From contig CM049306.1 in the NCBI GenBank assembly GCA_026874595.1, positions 54,716,019 through 54,780,018 on the forward strand: 64,000 bases of DNA, read 5' to 3'. Under the pieces are notes generated by a model. That model did not search any database, was not told the DNA's origin, and saw only the letters and a list, made by a program, of their open reading frames with translations. The translations under genes were made by a program, and so were the position numbers. Of this stretch, positions 23,323 to 34,562 are shown piece by piece. This DNA comes from Sipunculus nudus. Lineage: Eukaryota; Annelida; Sipuncula; Golfingiida; Sipunculidae. Positions within the stretch are counted from its first letter, which is position 1. Every line of letters starts with the position of its first letter.

Positions 23323-24232
23323 GTAAGTTGATCACAGGTGGCATGGTGTTGTTCACCGGGTTTTGGTGACTAGTGGTGTAAGCTAATAGTTGGTATTCAC
23401 AGGTGTTTTGTACAGTGTGAAATTTTAAGGGAACAACAGTTTATGGTGTATATAGTACTTATAAGAAGCGTGCATGGGGTGATATGATTAAGGGAAAATT
23501 GCATAACCTGTTTTGAAGTCTTTAATAACTCTTGAGAGAGCTTCAAACCTAAAAGCTTCTGGTGAGAAGTCAGTGGGTTGAGCTACTTACCGCTTTGCCT
23601 AAAAATCTGTCATGTAAGCATCTTTAAAAAACTTAGCAATATATTTATGCTAGAAGCCATTTTATTTGGTGTTTCATGTTAAATTTAACAAAATTAAATA
23701 GCTATAAGTAGCACTATTAGTGTTAAAACGGGTGACTAACATGATTGAACAATATGGACAGGGTTAAACACGTGACTGGTCTTTCCCTGCAGGGTGGACC
23801 ATATAACTTGCATGGTAGAGTGATGTTTGTGTTGTTAAACACTGGTTAAACATTGCTTGGTCTCTCCAGCACTGGTGAAAAGAGATTTCAACTAATTGGT
23901 CTACAGACTGTTTTTTATGAGCATCAGCAGGGATCTATTGAGACCTTATAACAGATATGGATATGCAATAAATATGTGTACATAGTGCCATCAGATGGCA
24001 GATTTGAAATTATTATCCTTTACCTAATGCATCATTGTATGAGGTTTGCTTGTAAACAAATATGTGGAAACACTCAAATATGGACTGCTCCAAAACCTGG
24101 AATTCGTCTGTAGTGTTTCAATAAAACTTCATGTAGAGGTGCCAATTTGAGGGGCTGGATATTTCTCGTTTGGTTTGATGGGATGTCTGTCCTCTCATTG
24201 TTATATTTTATACATGCTGACTGTTCATTTAG

Positions 24233-24256
24233 TAAAGACATTCTGTAGACCACCAG
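24233..24256 (+). CDS. hts: Possible 24 nt adducin microexon
   Basis: Bounded by TTCATTTAG and GTAAGT, phase 1-1, open (adds VKTFCRPP then G). The acceptor has a poor pyrimidine tract, so it may be a chance match. It is listed because its length and phase fit the tail pattern. Confidence 0.25.
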
Positions 24257-25721
24257 GTAAGTCACTGACCATTATGACCTGTAAATATGTACACGTTTGA
24301 TTGTACTGTGCATTCAGAAAGAGTCTGTATGCCTTGATTATTGAGGATTATGAAATTAAAGGTACCCGGAAGGTACTTTTAAGGATTACGATTCTGATCT
24401 CAGCTTTTGCGTGCAGTATGTTTCCAAAAATGAGAAACGGTACAAGTCTACATTTCACAGAAGTCCCTGGCCTGTCTATAAAAGAGAGGTACCTACATTA
24501 AAGTGTTTACAGAACTTTTGGTCTGCTATTCATGGGAAGGCTAACGTGTCCTTAATATAGAGATGCCTGGTACTGGAAATAATGTGTTTTCTTTATGAAT
24601 GGGAAGTTCCAGAAATACACACTAGATGGCTCTTAAGGCAATCTTAGGGGATTGTAAAGCAAGTACCCCAGTTTCTTCTATAAATACAGAATTGGAAATT
24701 TAAAGCCCATGAATATCTCTGAATTCACAGTACTTCTATTGGTGTTGGTCATGATTTGTAAATGCAGGTAAGTGTACACAGTCATCAGGTGATTTGATTA
24801 TACCAGCAATAACGGACCTAACATGGTTCACATTCATTTGTGTCCAGTCCATGTATTAAGTATATGGGTAACCATATTCACTGTGTGTTGTTTGATAAAT
24901 GTCAGCACTGACTCAGACATGCACACTTATGAGAAGCATGAGCAGTATGGGCCAATATTATGCCCACAACATTTTAAGCCTAAAAGTTGTGTGCATGTAA
25001 ATATAAACATGAGCATTGCAGTCTTATACTTAGAAACATAACAGCAGTATTCATGAATTTGCTCATCAATTTATATGTCATCATGCAATTTAAGCATAGG
25101 TTGATAGGAATATCTATGTCAGGATCTTGCAGGCAAGGTTATATATATATTGTCACATTAAAAAAACACATTATTAATTTGCAATATTATTTATACACTA
25201 TGAGGACCTACGTTTTGTGGTGTATGGTTTCTTCTCCAGCTTCTTTTACATACATTTATGGATTCTTGAGCTCCTTCAGTTTAGTTTTCTATGCTTTTCT
25301 CTATCGAGTAAGCATTGTAATGAAGAACATCTGCTTCTGTTTAATAATGACACCATCATAGCAGTATTGATTATTGTTTGATCAAAATAGCAACTGTCTA
25401 AAATAAATTTCTGATACATGGGCTGTATTACACTGCCATGATGATGAAATATCCACTGCCAGGCCAAAATGTCGAAGGGCAAAATTGTTAATTATATCCT
25501 GGACATATTAAACATTAAGTGTATAATGCAAGAAGAAACATTGCACATGCATCATGGTATAAATACATATTTGCTCTGGTCATTATATGTTCATAAAGGG
25601 AAGTGACTGTACAGAAAATTTATTAGGGGTAATGTGGTCAACAGATACTGGTTATATGATCTAGATTGATGTGTTTCATGGTCAGTGCTTATGTAACAAC
25701 CCAACCCTGGCCTTGTTTCAG

Positions 25722-25754
25722 TACCAGGTGATGGCCGATATTTTGGGCTGACAG
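25722..25754 (+). CDS. hts: Probable 33 nt adducin microexon (cassette)
   Basis: Acceptor CCTTGTTTCAG and donor GTATGT frame a 33 nt open piece that adds VPGDGRYFGLT and then the split glycine. It is phase 1-1, so it can be included or skipped without disturbing the frame. Good acceptor and donor, but no homologue known to me. Confidence 0.5.
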
Positions 25755-27288
25755 GTATGTGTGATGTGTATGAATGACCTGGAATATCCATGCTTGGGTT
25801 TAATCCCACTGTCCAAGCACGTGAGATGATTTGATGCACTGCCATCCTCCCTCACAGTAAATACTTACAGGAATGATCCCGGATTATCCACCATATTTTA
25901 CTATAGTTTTGTTCCCTAAGATATTTTTATGTAGAGTATTTAGTTGTTCATTGCATACCCTGAAGCACTAGAGGACAATTTTTTTTAATTAGAAACAAAT
26001 TTGATACCAGCCAGAGATGCAACCAAATTCCTGACTTGAGAAATGTTTCAAAGTGGGCATGCCGTAGAACAGATGAGAATGCTAATTGAGAATTTAAACG
26101 ATTTGTGTATACCTAGAATGGCTTTCAAGAAAGTATATATCATCACTACTTGTCTTGAGTTCCAGGTTATATGCATGTAAATTAGTAAACTGTATATATA
26201 TATGTACATAAGTACATCATGAGTTTTAATGGGAATATAGTTTTGTGGAATATAGTTTTATATACATGTATGGCTGGTAGTCTTTAAGGGGTAATTCCTA
26301 TTCAGAAGTGTATTTGAGTTCCTGTATTTTAAATACATTTAGTAATTTTTTTTCGCCATCTTTATTCTGCCTTGTATTCCAATATATATCCTTTTTCTTA
26401 GAAATCTAATTGAGAACAATCACCCACATGGTCAAAATACTCCCCAGTTGGTCCTAAAAGGAAAACCTAATGCATAAATGTACCTGTATTACAGTAGGTC
26501 TTCTGTATTCTGTTTAGCATTAAAATACATGTTTTTGGTAATAAAACAGCTCCACCTTGGATTTCAAAAACTTAATTGTCCCAGGTAGCCATGTCATCAA
26601 AATATTCCATTCAATATTGATGTGAGTGAAATTTGATTGGCAAAATTTTGACTGATCGTTAATGATAAGACCCACTGTCAGAATCAGAGGAAACAATATA
26701 TCTGATTAATCCCCGATGACAGCCATTGTCCTCATCTTTATGGTTCTATACAGACAGAAGTGACAGTTTTGTTGTAACAAACAATTCTCTTGATGCATCG
26801 AGAAATGTCATCATTAGAGAGGATACCTGCACAGACCCTTAACTGTAGGGAGGTTGCTGTGTATTTTTGCTGAAGTTACTGAGTGTTTTGGGGAAGAATG
26901 CAAGCACTGATATTTTCATACCATCACAGACTTGCATGTAACTCTTTGTTTCTGACTTTTTAGCTCATGAGATTTTTTTTTTCGTTTTACACTTACCTTA
27001 AACATTTCTGCTAAGTGCCTTTGTCTATATCTGATTATCAAATTTCTGCATTGCAGTATGAGTTTCATGGTTTAAAATTTGTAGGTTTTGGATTTCAGCA
27101 CGAAATTGTTTCTACTAAACATGTTTCAGCAAAGAAGACTGCAGCATTATGATCACATCTAAACTGTGCTAACATTACAAAATAATAACAGAAAAACAAA
27201 ATATGAATACATTACTAGGTTAATTGAGTAATGTGCTTGAAAAGTTCTCCAGGCAGTGAATTAATACACTTTTTTTCGTTTATTTCAG

Positions 27289-27374
27289 CTTCGCAACCAG
27301 CTCCTGTTAACGGTGGTGAGCCGGCAGGGTCGCCGACCAAGTCCACGTCTAGTGGTGAAGGAACGCTGGAAGAG
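27289..27374 (+). CDS. hts: Adducin tail exon before the MARCKS-like end
   Basis: The exon has 86 nt, phase 1 in and phase 0 out, acceptor TATTTCAG, donor GTGTGT. It reads ASQPAPVNGGEPAGSPTKST then SSGEGTLEE. It joins in frame directly to the last exon. Inserting the 31 nt microexon between them breaks that frame. Confidence 0.88.
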
Positions 27375-28495
27375 GTGTGTGAGATTCAGGAACTTTGTCC
27401 TTTGAGTTATATTCCATGTTCAGTTTTCTTGGAGGCATTGGGTTCCCTGTCAGTCTCCTCTGCAAATCTCTGGATACTGACCTACAAATCTGCTTCAGTG
27501 TGCCTCCTTACTTCAAAGGGTCCTCTTAATTCATTAACTGTTAAACATAATGGTAGAAGCTAAAGTCACCTGATGTAGCAATCAAATTGTTAACAGCCTC
27601 ATTGGTAAGGTATTTAGTTGTTAAAACAATGTAAACTATTATATGATTATTTTTACTGAAAAAAATCTTGTTATCTTATCTTATTGACATCACCAATATT
27701 TATGTGAGTGGTCATTCTAAGCATTAATATTTGGAAGGTCTGCTTAAATATAAGTTCAAAGAATAACCTGTATCAAATTCAAGGTAAATAATAATTAGGT
27801 TTGTAATGATTCAGTGATGCACCAATACATCGAGATGCAAGGTGAAATATCATATTGGTATCATCAGCTGTCCCTGTATTGATACACTGATGATATCTGA
27901 TCATATGATGGAAAGTTGCATTCATCAGCTTGTTGTAATACGTCTTGGGTGAAAAGTTATTGGCAAGGAACAAGAAGAATGGCATTTGATTTGCTAATTT
28001 ATTTGTGGTCTGGAAAAACATTTTGTAAGAGTCAGGTTATTTACATTACTTATATACAAGGGAAAATTTGGCTTGAAATTTAAATGATAAAATATCATAT
28101 ATGTATCACTGTCAGATCATGTATTTTGATATGAATCATATATGAAATTTAAATGATAAAATATCATATATGTATCACTGTCAGATCATGTATTTTGATA
28201 TGAATCATATCCTATAAATAATGTTACTAATCTTGGCCTAGTTGAAGCATTTATGCTGAACTTCCATCCACAGTTATAATTTCAATGTGAATAACATTAT
28301 TATTCACATTTCTAATATTTGGAAATAAAAAGATCATACCTCGTGATAACAGGTGTGCTACTTAGAATAATCATCTTTCATGAGTCATTTAAATGTAGTG
28401 TTTCAGAAATGAAACAAATCCACCAAACACTATTGATATTAAATAGAGTACCAAGTATTAATTATTAATTAATTAAATCAGTATGTTTCACCTAG
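27375..28495 (+). other. hts: Adducin intron, 1121 bp
   Basis: Contains a perfect 68 bp tandem duplication (28074-28209). Otherwise AT-rich. Confidence 0.8.
28074..28209. repeat. Perfect 68 bp tandem duplication
   Basis: The block beginning TGAAATTTAAATGATAAAAT is repeated without a visible difference 68 bp further on. Two copies only, inside an adducin intron. Identity suggests a recent slip or an allelic variant. Confidence 0.92.
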
Positions 28496-28526
28496 GTCAA
28501 GGCTCCCCGCAAAAAGCGAGGTACTG
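28496..28526 (+). CDS. hts: Frame-shifting 31 nt adducin microexon (alternative)
   Basis: Acceptor TTTCACCTAG and a strong donor, GTAAGT, frame GTC AAG GCT CCC CGC AAA AAG CGA GGT ACT G. Entered in phase 0 it gives VKAPRKKRGT and leaves one extra base. The last exon is then read in another frame and stops after a few codons, making the C terminus VKAPRKKRGTGITKQRH. Skipping it yields the MARCKS-like tail. I recall that vertebrate alpha-adducin has a similarly placed small exon whose inclusion also truncates the protein; homology is inference. A second donor six bases upstream (CGAG|GTACTG) gives the same phase. Confidence 0.6.
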
Positions 28527-29228
28527 GTAAGTTTTGTACATCAGCCTAGGCAGTTGTTTCATGCCATCTTTAGGGAGTTGAATTATGTTTATTTGATTTG
28601 TTGCCTCCCTCCTCTGGTCCGGCTTTTCTTACTTGTTTAGATGTCAGATGTGGGTGCTGTTCCCACAATGCATTTCAAGCTTCATTACCTGTCACAGGCT
28701 TTTTGAAATCTACAGAATCTGAATTTCTGTAAATGTGTGACTAATTTTCATGTGACTGACTTTTTCACAATCCAAAAATTAAAAATAATTGAATACGCTT
28801 TGTTTAATAAATATATATATTTTAATTTTGCAGTAAATGACACAGTAAATTAAGCTTTGTTGTTAATCAATTTGCAAAGCTTAGATTTTACAGTCCATTC
28901 TGGTCTGGTGATGCTTAGATTTGAAAAATGGTTTCACAATTTTTTAGGCCATGTCAAGTTTTTTTTTATTTTAATGTTTGCAGTATTAAAAAAGAAAACT
29001 TAGCACATACAAATTAAAAATCTGCGATTTGGGGTCCACATCGGGGCACAAGGATTTGTTATATAGCCCTAGTTTTCGAAGAGTGCTACGTGCATAAGTT
29101 ATATATGGGATTGTGTTGTATATGTTATAAATTAGAAATGTGCAGAAAACCAGTGTATAGTAAGACAACCAGTCTATAGTAGTTTATAATGGAGTATCTA
29201 TATGTTATTGTTTTGCTTTGTTTTTCAG
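28527..29228 (+). other. hts: Adducin last intron, ~700 bp
   Basis: GTAAGT to TTTTTCAG; no other feature seen. Confidence 0.8.
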
Positions 29229-29342
29229 GGATCACCAAGCAAAGACACTAAGCAGGACAAGAAGAAAAAGAAGAAGTTTAGAATGCCCTCATTCTCCACG
29301 AAGAAGAATAAGAAAGAGAAACCAACTGCAGCTGAGCAGTAA
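29229..29342 (+). CDS. hts: Adducin last exon: MARCKS-like domain and stop
   Basis: Acceptor TTTTTCAG, phase 0 in. It reads GSPSKDTKQDKKKKKKFRMP and SFSTKKNKKEKPTAAEQ, then TAA at 29340-29342. The core KKKKKKFRMPSFSTKK matches the vertebrate tail 'KKKKKFRTPSFLKKSKKK', the calmodulin-, phospholipid- and spectrin-actin-binding block. The serine in RMPSF is at the position phosphorylated by PKC in known adducins. This fixes the identity and the 3' end of the reading frame. Confidence 0.97.
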   Translation, partial: GSPSKDTKQDKKKKKKFRMPSFSTKKNKKEKPTAAEQ

Positions 29343-31550
29343 TATGTGTGGAGAGTGCCATGGAGAGTAGTCTAGGCTAGAATAGACTTGTCCTCTGCAG
29401 TAAGCTGCACTGTGGCTGGAATAGACTGGTCCTCTGCAGCAACTCTGTGGTCATTTGCTCACACAGGGACGTGCAGTGTAGTCTACTTCACCTGTATATG
29501 TACAATTGCATGCTTTTTATCTGGGTCTCTAACAGCTATTAATGATGAAAACACTCACAAAAACTCCAATTAACACCCTTTAAGGGAGGTTTTATATGCC
29601 TTGCATGTATATACACAGATTTATAAACATATTCATACAGGTACATCATAATAGAAATTAGCTTTTATTCCTATACTTTTTTCACATATATACCAATGTT
29701 TTGTATGGGATTATGTCTGTATATTTTATATTTACATGTTCATCTTGTGGAATCCTTACCAATCAATGCATATCCCTAGCAAGTGCAATATTCTATAGTA
29801 AGATTAATATATACAGGATGCTAGTAAAAGAAGAATGTATATATTATATTGATATCATCACAACTGTTATTAGTGTTAAGTTATGAGGAATTTTATGATC
29901 ATATAAGGCCTGAATATACCTTCGTTGTATATAAATTTGCAATCCTTTGTTAAGGTTGCATGATGTTTTACCCACGGCTAAGTAGATAAGATCGTAAGTG
30001 TAAGCATGTCACGTGACAAGGGTTATGTATTTGATTGGTCTGGATTCCACTTGCCTTAGGTGGTGATACTTTTTAATTGGCTCCCCTGCTAAACAATTTT
30101 CGCTTCCCTTGCAATTATATTAAAGTATCACTGCTGTTTAAGGCAGCGACAGAACCGGTATACGGACGGATATTTTTTGCCGTTTAACCGATCAAGTAGA
30201 ACATACATAACCAAGCCTTCCATTTTCGCAGCCCCTATATGTTTTCTGTGTCACCCACTTATTGGTGTATATCAGCATTTGGAAGGGTTGGTTTTGATAT
30301 TATATCCCCTTTATATTTTTACCGATATCAGTGTCTATAGAAATGCATGTCATTTTTGTGATGCGCAGTAGCATATCTGTTAACATTCAAGTGCAATGTG
30401 TAGCATTTTATCAATGAGCATTTTATCACGGTGTATGGTCAGGGCTTTGCTGGGCAGTGACAAACGGTGCTTTTAACATTCATGTATTATATGCAGGATA
30501 GCTCACCCTCTCCTAGAACAATGTCAGTCAACTTGTAAATATCCCGTTTTGTGTTGAGCTTCTTATGTATAGTCTTAATGAACAATAGTAACCCCTTGTA
30601 ATATAGCACAAAAGAGTATTTTCTATGTCTTGTGAATACTTGCACCAGAGTGGCTTGCTGAGTGACAGTTTATACCCCAACCACTGTGAGCAGGCGACCA
30701 GTCTATGCAACGAAGCTTGAAGTTGGCCCGTCACACTGTACTGATGAATGACATGTTTTGATTGGATAAGGAGTATTGATCATGTGACTGCTCATGTGAC
30801 AGACTGCCGTGTACTTGTATAGCTTCCTGGGGCTCATCTCCTAGCAGACTGGATATTCAAAATTTGCATGTGACTCATGAATATTCAAATTTGCATGGAA
30901 ACCATAGTCACTTGTCATTGTATAAAGTAGGGCGTCTTTGTTGGCGCAGCTGTAGTGCTTAGATGTATGCTTTCATAGTGAAATGGTTTGGTGAGATATG
31001 GCCCAGTATGTAATTCCACGCGTTTTTGTTAACAAAAAATGTACAAGCCCAGGAGGATGAGCACGGATGGATAAGATTTGTGCATTTGCTGAATTGTAAT
31101 GTAATACCTGTCGCATGCTGTGTAATTCAACCAGTCTGTTTGATAACATCAACATCAATGTGGCACTGATAAGTGCTTAATTCTTTTTATAATAAATTAT
31201 GGTACATCTAAAAAAATATTTAGTTTGCTAATAATCATGCTCTGTGTAAGCAGATTTTATGAAGTAAATTTAACTTCAAACTCATTGATAAAGAAGAAAG
31301 CACTTCTCTGCGGAACTTGCCTGCTATTGTGTCGCAAAAAAATGTTAGAAGAGGCTTCGTTGTGTTATCTTCATCTTGTAAACACTGCCAAGTGACACCT
31401 CTAAGCTGCCACCAAGAACTTCATGATGTCACTTCCTGTCATCGAGGATTATGGGATCCTGTGGTGCGCGCAAAGGCAGACAAATGTGAATTACAGGCGT
31501 AACCGATTGCTGGACTTCTATGCTTCATGAAAGAAATAAAAAATCCTCGA
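29343..31550 (+). other. hts: Probable adducin 3' UTR
   Basis: AT-rich, without frames or element ends. The first convincing AATAAA followed by a short C/G break lies at 31535. No transcript data; the extent is inferred. Confidence 0.45.
31535..31540 (+). terminator. hts: Polyadenylation signal AATAAA
   Basis: AATAAA followed about 10 bases later by a run of A in the genome. It could end the adducin transcript. An earlier AATAAA near 31190 is an alternative. The genomic A run also leaves open that this is the tail of a retroposed copy. Confidence 0.4.
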
Positions 31551-31627
31551 AAAAAAAAAATTGTTGTCTTCGCAGCCTGATAATGAAACTGGTCAGTCTA
31601 GAAAATAATGAATGGTTATTGTTCTGT

Positions 31628-31960
31628 CGGTGATGTAGGACACTTTTAATCGGACTGGGACTTGACTCTAAAGTCCTGGACTCTTGCCTTATACTTAGAC
31701 TCGGATAATAAGACTCGAGAAATCAGGGTAAATGTTCTCGAGTCCAGTAAATACCTCCCATAAGCTTAAGCTAATACAATGAAACATTTAAGTAAAAAGC
31801 ATAAACTCATCAAATTTTTATTTAAATTTCTTTAAATAAGGAGATTTGTATCGGACTTTGACTCGAAGATGAACTTGGACTCGAATCTCAAGGACTGACT
31901 TGGACTCGAGTAGCTAGGATTCTGACTTGCAACTGGACTCGTATTGTATGGACAACACTG
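31628..31960. mobile_element. hAT-like MITE with GACTCGA subterminal words
   Basis: The right end, as complement, is CAGTGTTGTCCATACAA. The left end CGGTGATGTAGGACAC is its decayed counterpart. Flanks TGTTCTGT and CGTTCTAT agree at 6 of 8 bases, which may be a worn 8 bp target duplication. Inside, GGACTTG, GACTCGA and GACTCGAG recur near both ends, as in the 8936 element. Confidence 0.5.
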
Positions 31961-33159
31961 CGTTCTATGTTAAATTGTGTAAATATTATTTTTGTTGTTT
32001 GAGGAGTGATTGATGTCACTGAATACGCGTGAAATAAAGGGACATAGGTCCGACAAAAAAGGGCTACTCTCAGCGTTTCTTGAGAGTGCGACAGAGATTG
32101 ACGGAGAGACGTGCACCTTGAGACATTCGCTCAGTAACACTCCCAAGAGACCTTGCAGTGTTCGGCCGCTTTGTCGGCTATTTGATCTGCGAACAAGCCC
32201 CAGCAAATGAACCCAAAATAAAAGCGACCAGTCAAGACCCACGTATAAAACATGTTACGATTCAGTCTGCATGAATGGTACACATGTATGCACCGAGAAA
32301 ATGACAAGTTTAGAAGCCTTTAAATGACCGGCCAGATACGCGCTGACCTCCTGGCATATGCACAGCCATTGGTCTGAAAATTGCAACATTTGTATGTTTT
32401 ACGTACAGAGAGCATACGCAATTGGATCAGTTGCCTACATAATTTATAGCAAATATATGGATGACGTCGAATATCTGGCTTCGTCGAATAAATGGTCCTT
32501 TTCTCAGGAGTGATTTGCTGTATTTGCCTGAAGTTGTGTATAACCACAGATCTTGGACTCCTCCATCATATACTCATGACTGGTTGCGCCATCTGAAATC
32601 GTTTTTTGCGTGGCCTTCATCCATGCACTGGCTTTCGTTGAAAATTGCTCAGATCTCAGGAGTGGTTCAAGGTATTTGTCTGAAACTCGGCATATCCATC
32701 CATCTTGGAGAGTTTTCTCGTAAACCAGACAGTTGGCATCAACTACCTTAACATTTTTGTTGTATAAAATGATGCCCTTTTCTCAGAGTTTTAGTGGACT
32801 TCATTCAGGAGTTGTGTGACATATGGGCCTGACACTGTACGTCTGGGATTAGTTATGTCATATTTAAAGAGTGATGGTGCCACTCAGCTATTTTCATGTT
32901 GCTTCCTACTATGAACTGCTTTACGGGAAAAGTTTTCCTACCGATGATCATGGTTTCATAGTTCATGTTTAATGAAACTTCTGCTAATATCTACCTACAA
33001 TTTCTAGTAATTTCTTGGAGGTTTTTCCCCTTACCACTTAATCGATCCTTCATTTCACCCGTACCACTCTGTTTTCGGCGGATACATGTCGCTTGTCGAC
33101 TACCCTATTCTAGTTTTAAAACCGTTAATTGTGATATAATATAAAACAGAAAGTTAACG

Positions 33160-33162
<3 letters not shown>
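31961..33162. other. Gene-poor DNA with fragments of a diverged dispersed repeat
   Basis: Phrases such as CTTTTCTCAGGAGTG, GATCTCAGGAGTGGTTCAAG and TTTGTCTGAAACTCGGCATA (about 32500-32800) are the same kind of phrases as at 33900-34260. I read them as old copies of one repeat. The 96-codon open frame at 32461 follows this repeat and is not called a gene. Confidence 0.4.

Positions 33163-33223
<61 letters not shown>
33163..33223. repeat. (AT)n microsatellite, ~60 bp
   Basis: Uninterrupted AT dinucleotides. The Tyr-Ile run read from the minus strand is an artefact of it. Confidence 0.97.
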
Positions 33224-33224
<1 letters not shown>

Positions 33225-33642
33225 TGCCCCAACTTGGATTATCCTCCCACGCCTGCGCGTCATCGCCCCCGCCCTGAAGATAAATTGACGCCACTGCCCC
33301 ATCGTTTTAATTTTATCTATATCAACCGACAATATACAACGTAAATATGGCTCCTTCATCTGTACCTTGCCTTTCCTTGCATGCTTACTCTAAGAAGATA
33401 TCCGCCTGGCTCTGTCGGCTCACTCCAATAACCGCTTCCATACCGGCGGTTCTCCGCGCTCGCTGGATGCGGCGGATTTGTTGAACTCTGTGATAGATTT
33501 AGTGGGCTTTGCACGCAGAAGGCCCTACGCGATACAGTTAGGCCTAGTATGCTTGTAAAGCATTTGGAGTTACCTGGACCAATGACATTATTAGAAAATA
33601 CATTGTGACTCACCCTGTGTGAGTGCGCCATCTGTCCACGTT

Positions 33643-33663
33643 AATAATAATAATAATAATAAT
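33643..33663. repeat. (AAT)n microsatellite
   Basis: Seven or so TAA/AAT triplets in a row. Confidence 0.9.
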
Positions 33664-33779
33664 CCTCGGTTTAGTTTCGATTGATCCAGTTTAGCTTGCA
33701 TTTTGTTCAACACCGGCCCTGCAAGCATTAATAATATATTCAATCACCCCTGTCCACCTAATTTTTCGTGATCATTTTT

Positions 33780-34340
33780 AGCGAACTTGTGAGCTCATGC
33801 GAGGACCCAGCGTCGCCCGTCCGCCGTCGTCCGTTATCGGATTGAGCTTATTTTGGCAGTATCTGGAGTACCTATACATTTTACAGAGATATAGCTGGTA
33901 ACCTTTAAAATCTTCTCTGAAACTGTCAAGCCTATTGTAAATTTGTTTAATCTTTCACAGAAATTATTCCAGTAATGAGCTCTCAAATTCGTTCGAATGG
34001 TTGCAGATCAGTGATTTTTGGCCGAGCTATACGAAGCTAAACTTAGTCATTTGACCAAATAGGCATACAAAATAACAATCTCAGGAACGGCTGGAGCTTT
34101 CATCACAAACTTGTATGCAGATGCTGTTCACAGGACTCGTATTTGAAACTGACAATTTGATGGCGCCACCTGCATTGACCTTTTATGTGCGGGTCATCCA
34201 TCTTCTGTACATTAAACCATATTATTTCAGGAACAGCAGGAGCTGGCTTCACCAAATGTTAGGCAAAAATCCGTCGCATGTCAAATGTAATTTTATTTAT
34301 TTTATGTTCATTTAAATCATCATAAATCGCCACATTACTT
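33780..34340. repeat. Dispersed repeat fragment (GTCCGCCGTCGTCCG type)
   Basis: Begins with GAGCTCATGCGAGGACCCAG and a GTCCGCCGTCGTCCGTTA word, then phrases such as ATCTCAGGAACGGCTGGAGC and TTCAGGAACAGCAGGAGCTG. Related starts with TTTTTAGCTCAGCGGAG and GTCCGTCCGGCCGACCGTTAA occur at about 36668, and TTGTCCGTCGTCCGTACGG at about 56690. I infer one old family, non-coding as seen here. Confidence 0.5.
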
Positions 34341-34562
34341 CCTTTGTGAAAAGCTTATTGGAAGAGGCAAACAAAATATATTTGAAGTGTTTTACTATAT
34401 ATTGTTGTTAAAATTGAGTACCTATACACGATTAGTTGTTCCCAACATTATCTACCGGCTTGTCGGCTTTTTACTTCGCACCGACCTCCAGGCAGGCGCG
34501 GTTGGCTGATATGCCACCCTTGGAGCCAGTGCGAAGGCAATACAGAAGAAATTAATAGCACC

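Larger units (their letters stand above)
23323..27288 (+). other. hts: Adducin intron region, ~4 kb, with possible microexons
   Basis: The largest gap in the gene. It holds two possible phase-preserving microexons (24233-24256 and 25722-25754) and an internal ATGCAG|GTAAGT string near 24763. Otherwise AT-rich with no element recognised. Confidence 0.7.
7158..29342 (+). other. hts: Adducin gene (hts/ADD), 5' incomplete
   Basis: The gene encodes adducin, the membrane-skeleton protein that caps actin barbed ends and recruits spectrin to actin. The visible exons give about 711 residues without optional microexons: the class-II-aldolase-like head (from about ARIGQDHEHFLISPFGLLY), the neck, a long proline-rich tail and a C-terminal MARCKS-like block (KKKKKKFRMPSFSTKK). 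Exons before the aldolase core (roughly 150-170 residues in known adducins) are absent and presumably upstream of the window. Every junction assigned here has AG and GT borders and keeps frame. Tail exons are all phase 1-1. The head has HLHTP and LRNHG motifs, matching the histidine positions of class II aldolases, although adducins are not known to be enzymes. The symbol is given for the family; paralogue status cannot be judged. Confidence 0.95.

Noticed and set aside
27800-27930. hAT end (CAGTGATGCACCAATACATC) in an adducin intron
   Set aside because: Only one plausible terminus was found and no target duplication could be matched.
33105-33359. Protein with Tyr-Ile repeats
   Set aside because: Translation of an (AT)n microsatellite.
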